20,467 bases of DNA from a virus, in IMG/VR virus record IMGVR_UViG_3300046616_000161, positions 1 to 20,467 of that record; one strand, 5' to 3'. Numbering within the stretch: the first letter of the stretch is position 1; each line of letters opens with the position of its first letter. The notes beneath the pieces are model-generated. The model did not search any database. It had not been told where the DNA came from and saw nothing but the letters and a program-made list of their open reading frames with translations. Shown here one piece after another: positions 12,629-18,787 of the stretch. A program made the position numbers and the translations under genes.

Positions 12629-12819
12629 GCGTTTCCGTTCAGATCATCTATCGTTTTAATGATATGTAACGTATTCCACTCGTCAGTAGAAACATACGTT
12701 GCGAAACGTTTCCAATTTTGCAAACGCCACTGGATGATGCGCTTCTCGCTTTCGAATATCGAAACAGGAAGACTGTATGGAGATCCTGGGATGTATCGAT
12801 AACAGCCGAAGAACTTCAT
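12532..12819 (-). CDS. Hypothetical protein, 95 aa, overlapping the nuclease start
   Basis: ATG 12819 overlaps the previous stop (ATGA). The first 65 residues look like a folded domain (MKFFGCYRYIPGSPYSLPV; IIQWRLQNWKRFATYVSTDEWNTLHIIKTID). The last 32 residues (SLLSKDSSYKNLKNTFSTF and onward) are encoded in the 97 nt that also encode the start of the nuclease in another frame. Either the overlap is real or a frameshift has extended this frame past an older stop. Family unknown. Confidence 0.6.
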   Translation of the reverse strand: MKFFGCYRYIPGSPYSLPVSIFESEKRIIQWRLQNWKRFATYVSTDEWNTLHIIKTIDDLNGNACHSLLSKDSSYKNLKNTFSTFLIGTPYLPAG

Positions 12820-13031
12820 CGAAACCAAGTCCCGATCTTTCTCGAGATACGCTTCCAGAGTGATGGACGCTTGAGTGAGATGTTCTCAACGTCTTCAAGG
12901 TTCCACTTGACTCCGAGAGCTCGAGGTTCAGCATTCACGAAGACCTTTTCAACATCCATTCCTGGACGGATGACGATGGTGTCGCTGATAACGAGTTTCT
13001 TTCCGCTGATGACTACGACGTTATTGCTCAT
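12816..13031 (-). CDS. Small hypothetical protein, 71 aa
   Basis: ATG 13031 has AGGAT upstream and lies 3 nt past the previous stop. The N-terminal half is a run of beta strands (NVVVISGKKLVISDTIVIRPG), then KVFVNAEPRALGVKW, and a strongly basic amphipathic C-terminal helix (SLWKRISRKIGTWFR). The basic tail could contact nucleic acid or membrane. No family recognised. Confidence 0.7.
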   Translation of the reverse strand: MSNNVVVISGKKLVISDTIVIRPGMDVEKVFVNAEPRALGVKWNLEDVENISLKRPSLWKRISRKIGTWFR

Positions 13032-13034
13032 GTC

Positions 13035-13547
13035 TTATCCTATCGTTATGACTGGATGATCGAAACGCTTGTTCCGAGTCTCCCAAGTTACCAAGTCTTC
13101 GAACAGGACCTGGAAAACGTCCTTATTCGAAACGCTCGAGCTCTTCACCTTGAACAGATGCATTCTCTTCACCTGGTTCTTCTTCATGAATTCGTGAGGC
13201 ATGTTGAACGAGAGCTCCATGGACTTCTCGGATCGGACGATCGAACCGTCAGGCTTTACCGTCGAAGGCCATCTGAAGAAGCAGATCAATTTGCTCGACG
13301 ATCGACCAGCGAAGAATATCATCCTTCGGTCGACCAGGTCCGCCAGAGCCTTATTGCAGTAAACTCTCGGTTTTCGGTACTGGAAGTGTTTCTCGAAGAA
13401 GCCGTGAGCATCCTTCTCCGGATCAGAACTCTTGTGCTTCTCGGAATGCTCTCCTTGAACGATCTCGAAGTGGTTAGAGCCGATGTTGAAACGAACTTGA
13501 CCGTACCGAGATGTTTCAGCGGAGATCGACTCGGCGATAGCTATCAT
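13035..13547 (-). CDS. Hypothetical protein, 170 aa
   Basis: It overlaps the upstream stop by 4 nt; AAAGG lies about 10 nt before the ATG. Basic and mixed alpha/beta: RYGQVRFNIGSNHFEIVQG near the start, a Cys/Lys segment (KPRVYCNKALADLV), GRSSSKLICFFRWPSTV near the middle, and KKNQVKRMHLFKVKSSSVSNKDVFQVLFED toward the end. No catalytic or metal motif, no signal. Family unknown. It belongs to the run downstream of dCMP deaminase. Confidence 0.73.
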   Translation of the reverse strand: MIAIAESISAETSRYGQVRFNIGSNHFEIVQGEHSEKHKSSDPEKDAHGFFEKHFQYRKPRVYCNKALADLVDRRMIFFAGRSSSKLICFFRWPSTVKPDGSIVRSEKSMELSFNMPHEFMKKNQVKRMHLFKVKSSSVSNKDVFQVLFEDLVTWETRNKRFDHPVITIG

Positions 13548-13846
13548 ACGAGGAAGCCTTTGTCTTGATATTCTTCCACGAGATCTTGGACGAACCGGAA
13601 GACGTCTCGGCGAAGTTCTTCGGTGTTCGGAAGACCTCTGAATCTCATAACGAGGTCACTGTAAAGTCTGTTGTAGAATTCCTCGAAGACTTCTTCCGAA
13701 ACGAAACGATTCCAGAGAGCAGGCTCCGGTTCGATGTTGACTGTGTTATCAGTCCAGCTGATGTCGAAATTGACCTTGAGATGTTCAGTCGATCCGAAGT
13801 CGACGTTCTCTTCGTCACAGACGATCTTGTAATCTGTAAAGCTCAT
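13544..13846 (-). CDS. Hypothetical acidic protein, 100 aa
   Basis: ATG 13846 overlaps the deaminase stop (ATGA) and has AAGGA upstream. The N-terminus is strand-rich (DYKIVCDEENVDFGS; LKVNFDISWTDNTVNIEPE). The second half is one or two helices (SEEVFEEFYNRLYSDLVMRFRG; ELRRDVFRFVQDLVEEYQDK). Strong net negative charge, as in many phage inhibitors and DNA mimics, though that is only a loose analogy. Family unknown. Confidence 0.73.
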   Translation of the reverse strand: MSFTDYKIVCDEENVDFGSTEHLKVNFDISWTDNTVNIEPEPALWNRFVSEEVFEEFYNRLYSDLVMRFRGLPNTEELRRDVFRFVQDLVEEYQDKGFLV

Positions 13847-14343
13847 TTGATGTTCCTTGTCTGGTATCGATCTAGCGTTCTGTAGATCGCTCTCGTCGTG
13901 ATACGAAGAAAATCGATCGGAATGCTGCTGATCTTTTGGTTCAGTGGGATCTGATCGTAGATGTCCGATTTCGTATCACACCAAGCAGCTTCGAACAACG
14001 GGTTCTCTACGTGGAAGACTTCCTTGACGCCGGCATTCGAAAGCTTCGACAAGCAACTCGTGCAAGGTTTGTGAGTGACATAAACGGTCGAGTCCTTGAC
14101 TGAGTTGCCGTGCAAGGCTGCATTGAGAACGGCGTTCTCTTCAGCATGGATCGCAAGCTCGAGTCGTTTATCTCGATCCATCCGATTGATCAAGTCATCG
14201 TCAGCTCCAGCTGGATACCCATTCCATCCGATCGAAACGACTCGTCCTTCTTTGACGACGACGCATCCGACTTTAGTTCCGGCATACTTGGTCTCTAGTG
14301 CAGCTGAGCACGCGATATCGAAGAAGAGGTTATGTCTGCTCAA
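13843..14343 (-). CDS. dCMP deaminase (deoxycytidylate deaminase), TTG start
   Basis: It converts dCMP to dUMP, feeding dTMP synthesis; phages use it to adjust the dNTP pool. Zinc site motifs: HAEENAVLNA (H66, catalytic E68) and PCTSC (C94, C97), with NGYPAG at 41-46 typical of ComEB/dCMP deaminases. Length (166 aa) fits the family. The start is TTG 14343: it has ACGGAG 8 nt upstream, overlaps the stop of the 37-aa gene as TTGA, and gives the normal N-terminus (SRHNLFFDIACSAA). No ATG is available. The deaminase is strongly supported; cytidine or riboflavin-type deaminases fit less well. Confidence 0.93.
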   Translation of the reverse strand: MSRHNLFFDIACSAALETKYAGTKVGCVVVKEGRVVSIGWNGYPAGADDDLINRMDRDKRLELAIHAEENAVLNAALHGNSVKDSTVYVTHKPCTSCLSKLSNAGVKEVFHVENPLFEAAWCDTKSDIYDQIPLNQKISSIPIDFLRITTRAIYRTLDRYQTRNIK

Positions 14344-14453
14344 TTTCGTTCTCCGTTTGAAGTTTTAGCCTTCATCATCTGAACGAAAATGATCAGAAAG
14401 AAGGAGACGACGCCGAATACGGCATCGAGGTTGTTGAAGATCCAGTAGCTCAT
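14340..14453 (-). CDS. 37-aa membrane peptide
   Basis: A tiny gene with overlaps at both ends: its ATG shares a base with the previous stop (TAATG) and its TGA overlaps the deaminase TTG start. Sequence: MSYWIFNNLDAVFGVVSFF, then LIIFVQMMKAKTSNGERN. A single hydrophobic segment (about residues 11-25) and a basic polar tail predict a one-pass membrane peptide. The ribosome site is weak, so its translation is probably coupled to the 97-aa gene. Function unknown. Confidence 0.68.
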   Translation of the reverse strand: MSYWIFNNLDAVFGVVSFFLIIFVQMMKAKTSNGERN

Positions 14454-14746
14454 TAGCTAAGCTCAGCAGTGAGGTACCGTGCTTTACGCTTGTTCCTGAA
14501 GTACAGGAAGAGGAGGATGAAGAATACGAATGGATAGACGGTGATGTACAGGAATACGAAGTTGAGGACCATCGTAGCCGAGAGTGCATCAGCTGGATTG
14601 TTGCTTCCTGCGTACTTCATTGCTGTGTGAGCAAGAAAGAAGCAGGCGATCCAGAGAAGAGAGAAAGCCCAGAGGTACTGTTTCTTTCTTGCGACACCCT
14701 TTCGGATGTCGTATAGTTCGAGAGCTTTGACGTCTGCAAGTGCCAT
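14453..14746 (-). CDS. Two-pass membrane protein, 97 aa
   Basis: Hydrophobic segments at about 24-44 (LWAFSLLWIACFFLAHTA) and about 58-83 (MVLNFVFLYITVYPFVFF...), with a basic N-terminal stretch (IRKGVARKK) and a basic C-terminus (FRNKRKARYL). Both ends are predicted to be cytoplasmic. It starts at ATG 14746 behind GAGGAA and a family A promoter. Two-helix proteins of this size include holins, but it is far from the endolysin, which speaks against that role. Confidence 0.75.
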   Translation of the reverse strand: MALADVKALELYDIRKGVARKKQYLWAFSLLWIACFFLAHTAMKYAGSNNPADALSATMVLNFVFLYITVYPFVFFILLFLYFRNKRKARYLTAELS

Positions 14747-14780
14747 TTCGAATTCCTCGTATTGATATGAACCTAATCAC

Positions 14781-14809
14781 ATCCTATACCAAACTGTAAG
14801 CCGTGTAAA
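14781..14809 (-). promoter_or_regulatory. Family A promoter with TTTGGTATA at its -10
   Basis: Minus-strand -35 TTTACA (14804-14809), 17-nt spacer, -10 TAGGAT (14781-14786); the spacer end reads AGTTTGGTA. Block AACTTTCCTG precedes the -35 and contains the end of the upstream TAA stop. Confidence 0.7.
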
Positions 14810-14818
14810 CAGGAAAGT

Positions 14819-15034
14819 TTAGTAACAGAACCAATAGTTGCAAGTATCGCACTTGACTCCGCCGCCATGGCTGCTGAGAAGACGACCGGTCTCACAGCTT
14901 TCACACTTCTCCGCAGCTCTCCAGTCGAGTTCCTTCAGTACAGAACTGTATTCCTCTTGTGCTTTGAGGTAACGCGTTCGGACTTCTTTCTCTCGATGCT
15001 TCAGATCTTCGGCAGAAATTTCTCGTAGGTTCAT
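14819..15034 (-). CDS. Small coiled-coil plus zinc-ribbon protein, 71 aa
   Basis: Residues 1-42 form a charged helix or coiled coil (AEDLKHREKEVRTRYLKAQEE). Residues 44-70 hold a zinc ribbon: C44-x2-C47 and C62-x2-C65, with C70 near the end. ATG 15034 overlaps the exonuclease stop (ATGA) with GAGG upstream. Such small zinc proteins next to exonucleases may be DNA-binding partners; that is an inference from position only. Confidence 0.74.
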   Translation of the reverse strand: MNLREISAEDLKHREKEVRTRYLKAQEEYSSVLKELDWRAAEKCESCETGRLLSSHGGGVKCDTCNYWFCY

Positions 15035-15882
15035 AGATGCCTCGTCTTCTGATCTACAGCAACCATCTCTTGGCTACCATTGCAGTACTTCTCGAGCCAT
15101 TCCATTTCGATCTTGGCTTCGTCTTCAGACTTGCCACCGATCCACCAGGTCTTGATCTCGTTGTTCCACTTGTAGCCTCGGAGCTTCAGAGCATCTTTCG
15201 ACTCGAATGCAGACTTGTACGCGAAGACCTTGTACTCAGACTTGTACATCGCATCGATAAGATCTTTGAGGAACATGGACGTGAGATGGACTCCAGCCCA
15301 GGCGTCTTCGAGAGCATCGTGATGACCGAAGAACCAGTCTTTCAAATACGCCATGAGGATACCGAGAGAGTTCGACGGGATCATGTATCGTTCACGAAGA
15401 TTGAGATCGGCGTTGGTGCAACCCCATACCATCGGTTCAGAAGTTGAGAAGCGATCTACGTATCGTCTGTCGAACCGTGCGTTATGAGCGATGGCGAACT
15501 CAGTTCCAGCGAACGCATCGTCGAAGTCTTCTTGAGTCAGAGTCTCGCCGATCCCAATGAGCTTCTCTCTTGTGAGACCTGTGAGACGAGCAGCTGTCTC
15601 TTCGACTTCGATCTTCGGAATGTTGTGCTTCAGTCCAGTTCGAACAACTCGAGTGATGTTGCATTCATCGTCGAACTCGAAACGAACCCATCCGAACTGA
15701 GTGATCTCAGCATTTTCGGTGTCGAGTCCTGTCGTTTCGAAGTCGACATATGTTGCCTCGTAGACTGATCCGATCGGTTCACGTTCCGGAAACGACCGAG
15801 GCATCTGAGTGAGAACACGGATCGGTTTTCCGCCTGATGTAGCAGATCTTCCGATTTCGTATTGGTTGTGTTCGTTGAGCAT
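15031..15882 (-). CDS. DnaQ-like 3'-5' exonuclease (DEDDh), 283 aa
   Basis: An exonuclease of the DNA polymerase III epsilon family. Catalytic residues are visible: D47 and E49 (VDFETTG), D138 in HNARFD, H188 and D193 in HHDALEDAWAG. A 40-residue N-terminal extension precedes the domain. Residues 230-275 form a separate C-terminal module (ALKLRGYKWNNEIKTWW) seen in some stand-alone DnaQ-like proteins. Start at 15882 has AAGGA upstream. Possible roles are proofreading, DNA repair or degradation of host nucleic acid; a stand-alone enzyme cannot be assigned further. Confidence 0.92.
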   Translation of the reverse strand: MLNEHNQYEIGRSATSGGKPIRVLTQMPRSFPEREPIGSVYEATYVDFETTGLDTENAEITQFGWVRFEFDDECNITRVVRTGLKHNIPKIEVEETAARLTGLTREKLIGIGETLTQEDFDDAFAGTEFAIAHNARFDRRYVDRFSTSEPMVWGCTNADLNLRERYMIPSNSLGILMAYLKDWFFGHHDALEDAWAGVHLTSMFLKDLIDAMYKSEYKVFAYKSAFESKDALKLRGYKWNNEIKTWWIGGKSEDEAKIEMEWLEKYCNGSQEMVAVDQKTRHL

Positions 15883-15891
15883 TTCTTTCCT

Positions 15892-16167
15892 TTACGAGAA
15901 TGGATTGTAACGATCTTCAGGCTTCGGACTATCGAAGACCTTCAGCAGAGGATCTCGCTTGTTGAGCTCGTCCTGGATAGCCTTCATTTTCTTCTGTTGA
16001 TCGTAGAGATCCGTTCCGAGGAAGTCAGCGCTGTTACGCTTGATGTTCGTATCAGCGATAGCCTTCAGATCATTCAGAAGTGGAGTCGAGAGCTTTGAGT
16101 AGTCCACCGGACCTCTCGTCTTGCAAATCGAAGGAGGCTTCGGAATAAAGTAGTTCTGTTTTCTCAT
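15892..16167 (-). CDS. Small hypothetical protein, 91 aa
   Basis: Basic, with a proline-rich N-terminus (QNYFIPKPPSICKTRG) and a helical second half (YDQQKKMKAIQDELNKRD), then a Pro/Asp/Asn-rich end. No signal, membrane segment or known domain. The ribosome site at 16167 is weak. It directly precedes the DEDDh exonuclease in the same unit, so an accessory role is possible but unproven. Confidence 0.7.
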   Translation of the reverse strand: MRKQNYFIPKPPSICKTRGPVDYSKLSTPLLNDLKAIADTNIKRNSADFLGTDLYDQQKKMKAIQDELNKRDPLLKVFDSPKPEDRYNPFS

Positions 16168-16193
16168 CGGAACGTCTCTTTGTTGATGATTGG

Positions 16194-16223
16194 ATCATAA
16201 CTCAACTGGAAGTCGTTTAGAAA
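16194..16223 (-). promoter_or_regulatory. Possible promoter (TTTCTA / TATGAT) for the exonuclease unit
   Basis: Minus-strand -35-like TTTCTA (16218-16223) in AAGTTTCTAA, 18-nt spacer, -10 TATGAT (16194-16199). It overlaps the stop of the 92-aa gene and differs from family B by TA in place of AC. Weaker support than the other promoters. Confidence 0.45.
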
Positions 16224-16495
16224 CTTTCGTATTCTTCTTCTTTCTCGTAGTTGTAGTTCCAGTCTCTCTTCTCGCCTTCCGTATGCCAGTACGGACGAGT
16301 CTTCGGGTTCGGAGCATCGACTGGTCTGTCAGAGTCGTGATACACGATCTGATCTGCATCAGCCAGAATGATCTTGCCAGCCTTAGACTGATAAGCGTGT
16401 TCTGTTCGACCGTACGCTACTCCGTCGTAGATGAAGAACACTTCTCCATCCTGAGGCATCTGACTCAGCTTGCCGATAAGTTCGAATACTTTCAT
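16217..16495 (-). CDS. Small hypothetical protein, 92 aa
   Basis: Start set at ATG 16495, overlapping the previous stop (TAATG), with AGGAA about 9 nt upstream. The sequence runs MKVFELIGKLSQMPQDGEVFFIYDGVAYGRTEHAY, split here only to show a helix then strands, followed by GKIILADADQIVYHDSDRP and a charged, Tyr-rich C-terminus (EKEEEYESF). I have the impression of a recurrent small phage hypothetical, but no function is known to me. Confidence 0.74.
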   Translation of the reverse strand: MKVFELIGKLSQMPQDGEVFFIYDGVAYGRTEHAYQSKAGKIILADADQIVYHDSDRPVDAPNPKTRPYWHTEGEKRDWNYNYEKEEEYESF

Positions 16496-16707
16496 TACCA
16501 GTTTCCTTTCACCCACTGCGGGAGGTCGTCCTTGAAGACTCCAGCCCACGAATCTTTGACCGATTGGTCGAACGTGAACGTCACGATTGACGCTGCTGTG
16601 ATCAATGTCATGAACAGTAGCATCGAGAAACATAGCATCGCAGTTGCAATGACAACGAGTGTTCTTCGTGCGTACTTGTTCTTGATGCTCTTGTACTTGA
16701 TGCTCAT
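16495..16707 (-). CDS. Small membrane protein, 70 aa
   Basis: Basic N-terminus (KYKSIKNKYARR), then a hydrophobic segment at about 16-42 (TLVVIATAMLCFSMLLFMTLITAASIV), then a soluble C-terminal domain with several tryptophans (SWAGVFKDDLPQWVKGNW). A type II or signal-anchor topology with the tail outside is likely. It overlaps both neighbours by 1-4 nt. Function unknown. Confidence 0.72.
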   Translation of the reverse strand: MSIKYKSIKNKYARRTLVVIATAMLCFSMLLFMTLITAASIVTFTFDQSVKDSWAGVFKDDLPQWVKGNW

Positions 16708-17099
16708 TTGAAGAGTTTCCTCACTACTTCTTGATTCTTGATGAATATGTCGAAGAAGATCTCTTTCGCGAGAAATTCGCCGATGTCCTTGATGATCTTC
16801 TCCACTCGTTCATTCTTGTCGAAGTACTCAGGAACTTTCGTCGTCATCTTGTAACGTGTTCCGTTCAGATCGAACTGGAGAAGATACTCTGGATCTGGAT
16901 CGTAGATAGGAGCGTTCATGAAGACGACTCCTTTGAACGTGTTGGTGTCGAGTCGTACAGAAGCATCGACACGCTTTTGGACTGCTTCTTCCATCTCCTT
17001 GAGAAGCTTGACGGACTCGTCTGTAGGAGCTCGCTGCTCTTTAACGCTGACGTAAGACGGAGATGATTGATGGATGTGGAGCTGAGTTCGATCAAACAC
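16704..17099 (-). CDS. Hypothetical protein, 131 aa, GTG start
   Basis: Start chosen at GTG 17099, with AAGGA upstream and an 8-nt overlap. A TTG-started frame reaches 17174 but would overlap the previous gene by 83 nt. Features: QLHIHQSSPSYVSVKEQR near the start, a helix (KLLKEMEEAVQKRVDA), strands (GVVFMNAPIYDPDPEYLLQFDLNGTRYKM), and a helical end (ERVEKIIKDIGEFLAKEIFFDIFI). No family recognised. Confidence 0.7.
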   Translation of the reverse strand: MFDRTQLHIHQSSPSYVSVKEQRAPTDESVKLLKEMEEAVQKRVDASVRLDTNTFKGVVFMNAPIYDPDPEYLLQFDLNGTRYKMTTKVPEYFDKNERVEKIIKDIGEFLAKEIFFDIFIKNQEVVRKLFK

Positions 17100-17505
17100 T
17101 TGGATTTCCTTCGTGAAGAACTTGGAACGGAAGCCAGCCGAACACTCGATCTGGCGTGAGTTCACAATTGACAAATATGTCGTGACTCCAGCTCCAGCCG
17201 ACGACGATGAAGTTAGGATTTTCGTCGTGATCGAAACCGCAGTGACCTGTGGTCCAGTGGAGATCGCCTTCGCCGAGATCTTCTAGAGGACAATCAGGAT
17301 TGCTCACGAGGAGCTTAACCATCGTATGATCCTTCGGAACAGTGATCATCGGGAAGAAGCTCGTTTCACTGACTTGTCCACTGAGACACTTCAGGAAGTA
17401 GATCGTTTGACTCACCTCTTCGAAACTCGGTTTGAGACAAGTATTCCTGGAAGCCTCTAGAGAGCTGATGAGGTCTTCTAGAGCTTCGTGTTCTTTCTCG
17501 GTCAT
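17092..17505 (-). CDS. Hypothetical protein, 137 aa
   Basis: Start set at ATG 17505, which overlaps the previous stop (ATGA); an upstream ATG at 17526 lacks a ribosome site. N-terminal helices (EKEHEALEDLISSLEASRN; EVSQTIYFLKCLSG) precede a strand-rich part (PMITVPKDHTMVKLLV) and a Gly/His/Asp-rich region (WTTGHCGFDHDENPNFIVVGWSW). There is a Cys-Gly-Phe-Asp-His cluster, but no clear catalytic motif. Unknown family. Confidence 0.72.
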   Translation of the reverse strand: MTEKEHEALEDLISSLEASRNTCLKPSFEEVSQTIYFLKCLSGQVSETSFFPMITVPKDHTMVKLLVSNPDCPLEDLGEGDLHWTTGHCGFDHDENPNFIVVGWSWSHDIFVNCELTPDRVFGWLPFQVLHEGNPSV

Positions 17506-17948
17506 GCTGATTTCTTTCTCTTCCATTGGCGTTCAACGTGAGTATCGAATTCGATAATGCCATCTTTCACATGGGACTCGTCGACTTCCCAGCCTTTGTA
17601 CTGCAGACATGAGTACACCGTATCTTGGCCTCGACCTGAATGAGACGACGTGTGATATTCCCATTCGACTTCTCCTACAGGTTCAGGATCTGCGGAGTTT
17701 TTGATGTTGATCTTCTTCATGTCCTCGAGGGTGGCAGGAGTCATCATCACGATTGCGCACTGCATCCAGCCGAGCCACCGTCCGAGCTTCGCATCGCTCT
17801 TGTCAGTCATGGTTTCCATGCGACGGAGCATGTCTTCAAGATGAGGAAATTGGATGCTGTCATCGAGATCTTCGTGGTGCGGAAAAGTGTGCATCTCATA
17901 AAAACGTGCGAGTTCGATCGTATCTCGTGCTGCTTGAAGCTGATTCAT
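17502..17948 (-). CDS. Hypothetical protein, 148 aa
   Basis: Start set at ATG 17948, an ATGA overlap with GGAGA 6 nt upstream; the M at 17960 is less likely. The N-terminal half contains the pattern LEDMLRRMETM, then LGRWLGWMQCAIVMM, then TPATLEDMKKINI. This arrangement recalls a small phage hypothetical I have seen often, in which one protein has an RWLGWMQ-like segment. The second half is aromatic and His-rich (EWEYHTSSHSGRGQD; KGWEVDESHVKDG). Function unknown. Confidence 0.72.
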   Translation of the reverse strand: MNQLQAARDTIELARFYEMHTFPHHEDLDDSIQFPHLEDMLRRMETMTDKSDAKLGRWLGWMQCAIVMMTPATLEDMKKINIKNSADPEPVGEVEWEYHTSSHSGRGQDTVYSCLQYKGWEVDESHVKDGIIEFDTHVERQWKRKKSA

Positions 17949-18163
17949 TTCTTTCTCCATGTGCCGTAGTAGCGATCGCCGTATCTTCCGCAGGTCTTCA
18001 ATTCACGATCGTAGAATTCGAACCAGACGTAATCCGGATGATCCACTCCTGTACGACCGTTGTTGATTGCTGTAGGAAGCCAAGCAAACCAGGTGTGACG
18101 TTCCCATCTCCAGTCGGACAGTCGACTCCTGAAATCGACCAAGGTGCTTCCTTTGATGATCAT
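17945..18163 (-). CDS. Small hypothetical protein, 72 aa
   Basis: ATG 18163 overlaps the previous stop (ATGA). Rich in Trp, Arg and Tyr: LSDWRWERHTWFAWLPTAI, then YVWFEFYDRELKTCGRYGDRYYGTWRKK, shown split at the 18-residue mark. Basic, and probably a compact beta-rich domain. Seen by me as a typical small phage hypothetical. No function assigned. Its neighbours overlap on both sides, so it belongs to one polycistronic message. Confidence 0.7.
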   Translation of the reverse strand: MIIKGSTLVDFRSRLSDWRWERHTWFAWLPTAINNGRTGVDHPDYVWFEFYDRELKTCGRYGDRYYGTWRKK

Positions 18164-18489
18164 TTCAGGATTTTACCGTTGATAGCATCGAGGAACTTGA
18201 CTAGTCCGTCTTTCTTTCCTTTCGGAATTTCGACAGCATAGGTTTCCGATTTCTTCTCTTTGCGCCACTTCCTGACGAGCTTCGCAATGTCGTAGCCGTC
18301 ACCGGAAGGATCGTCTCCTGGACCTTGGTACATGATCGGACCGAGTTCGTCCGTGTCGTAGGTCTTCTCAGGATCGGGTTCACCGTTTGGACGATCTTCG
18401 AAAAGATCATTGTCCCAGTACCAGTGATCTACAGGCTCTGGCCAAGCTTCGTCAAGAAACTGGATGAGTTCAGCTCCGATGATCTTCAC
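18160..18489 (-). CDS. Hypothetical protein, 109 aa, GTG start
   Basis: The start is GTG 18489, overlapping the previous stop as GTGA. N-terminus KIIGAELIQFLDEAWPEP, then YWDNDLFE, a loop rich in Asp/Pro/Gly (DPEKTYDTDELGPIMYQGPGD), then a basic helix (DIAKLVRKWRKEKKSE) and a C-terminal GLVKFLDAINGK. The pattern recalls a recurrent small phage hypothetical; I know no function for it. No signal or membrane segment. Confidence 0.74.
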   Translation of the reverse strand: MKIIGAELIQFLDEAWPEPVDHWYWDNDLFEDRPNGEPDPEKTYDTDELGPIMYQGPGDDPSGDGYDIAKLVRKWRKEKKSETYAVEIPKGKKDGLVKFLDAINGKILK

Positions 18490-18785
18490 TTTCTCTTTCT
18501 CATTTCTTCGACGACTTGATCAGCGTCGAGTTTGGTTCCTTCAGAAATCAGACGAAGACGATAGTCGGTTCCGTTAAGTTCGATTGTTTCTGCCTGCATT
18601 GACCAGATCTTCACGACAGCTACCGTCTCGTCGTCCCTGGTTGAAGGAAACATCACTCCGGTGGCATTCGCGATCGTTTCGAGAGAAGGCTTCTGTGACC
18701 ACCAACCGACGAGATTGTGTCCTGGTTGATTGTAGTCGTTGTCGACACTGAACAGTGCATAGATCGATGAAGTTTTGCTGGACAT
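18486..18785 (-). CDS. Hypothetical protein, 99 aa
   Basis: ATG 18785 has AGAGG upstream. The N-terminus reads IYALFSVDNDYNQPGHNLVGWW, split as IYALFSVDNDYNQ and PGHNLVGWW, then a helix (LETIANATGVMF), a strand (DETVAVVKIW), and LNGTDYRLRLISEG near the end, closing with a Glu/Lys/Arg tail. It looks like a compact alpha/beta domain and resembles small phage hypotheticals. It opens the overlapping run that continues to 16217, directly after the HAD nucleotidase. Confidence 0.74.
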   Translation of the reverse strand: MSSKTSSIYALFSVDNDYNQPGHNLVGWWSQKPSLETIANATGVMFPSTRDDETVAVVKIWSMQAETIELNGTDYRLRLISEGTKLDADQVVEEMRKRK

Positions 18786-18787
18786 CT

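Noticed and set aside
13056-13568. 170-aa open frame on the plus strand
   Set aside because: Antisense to a minus-strand gene of the same length that has coupled overlaps on both sides.
14453-14746. Holin candidate
   Set aside because: Two membrane segments and small size fit, but it is about 10 kb from the endolysin, in another transcription unit, and coupled to dCMP deaminase.
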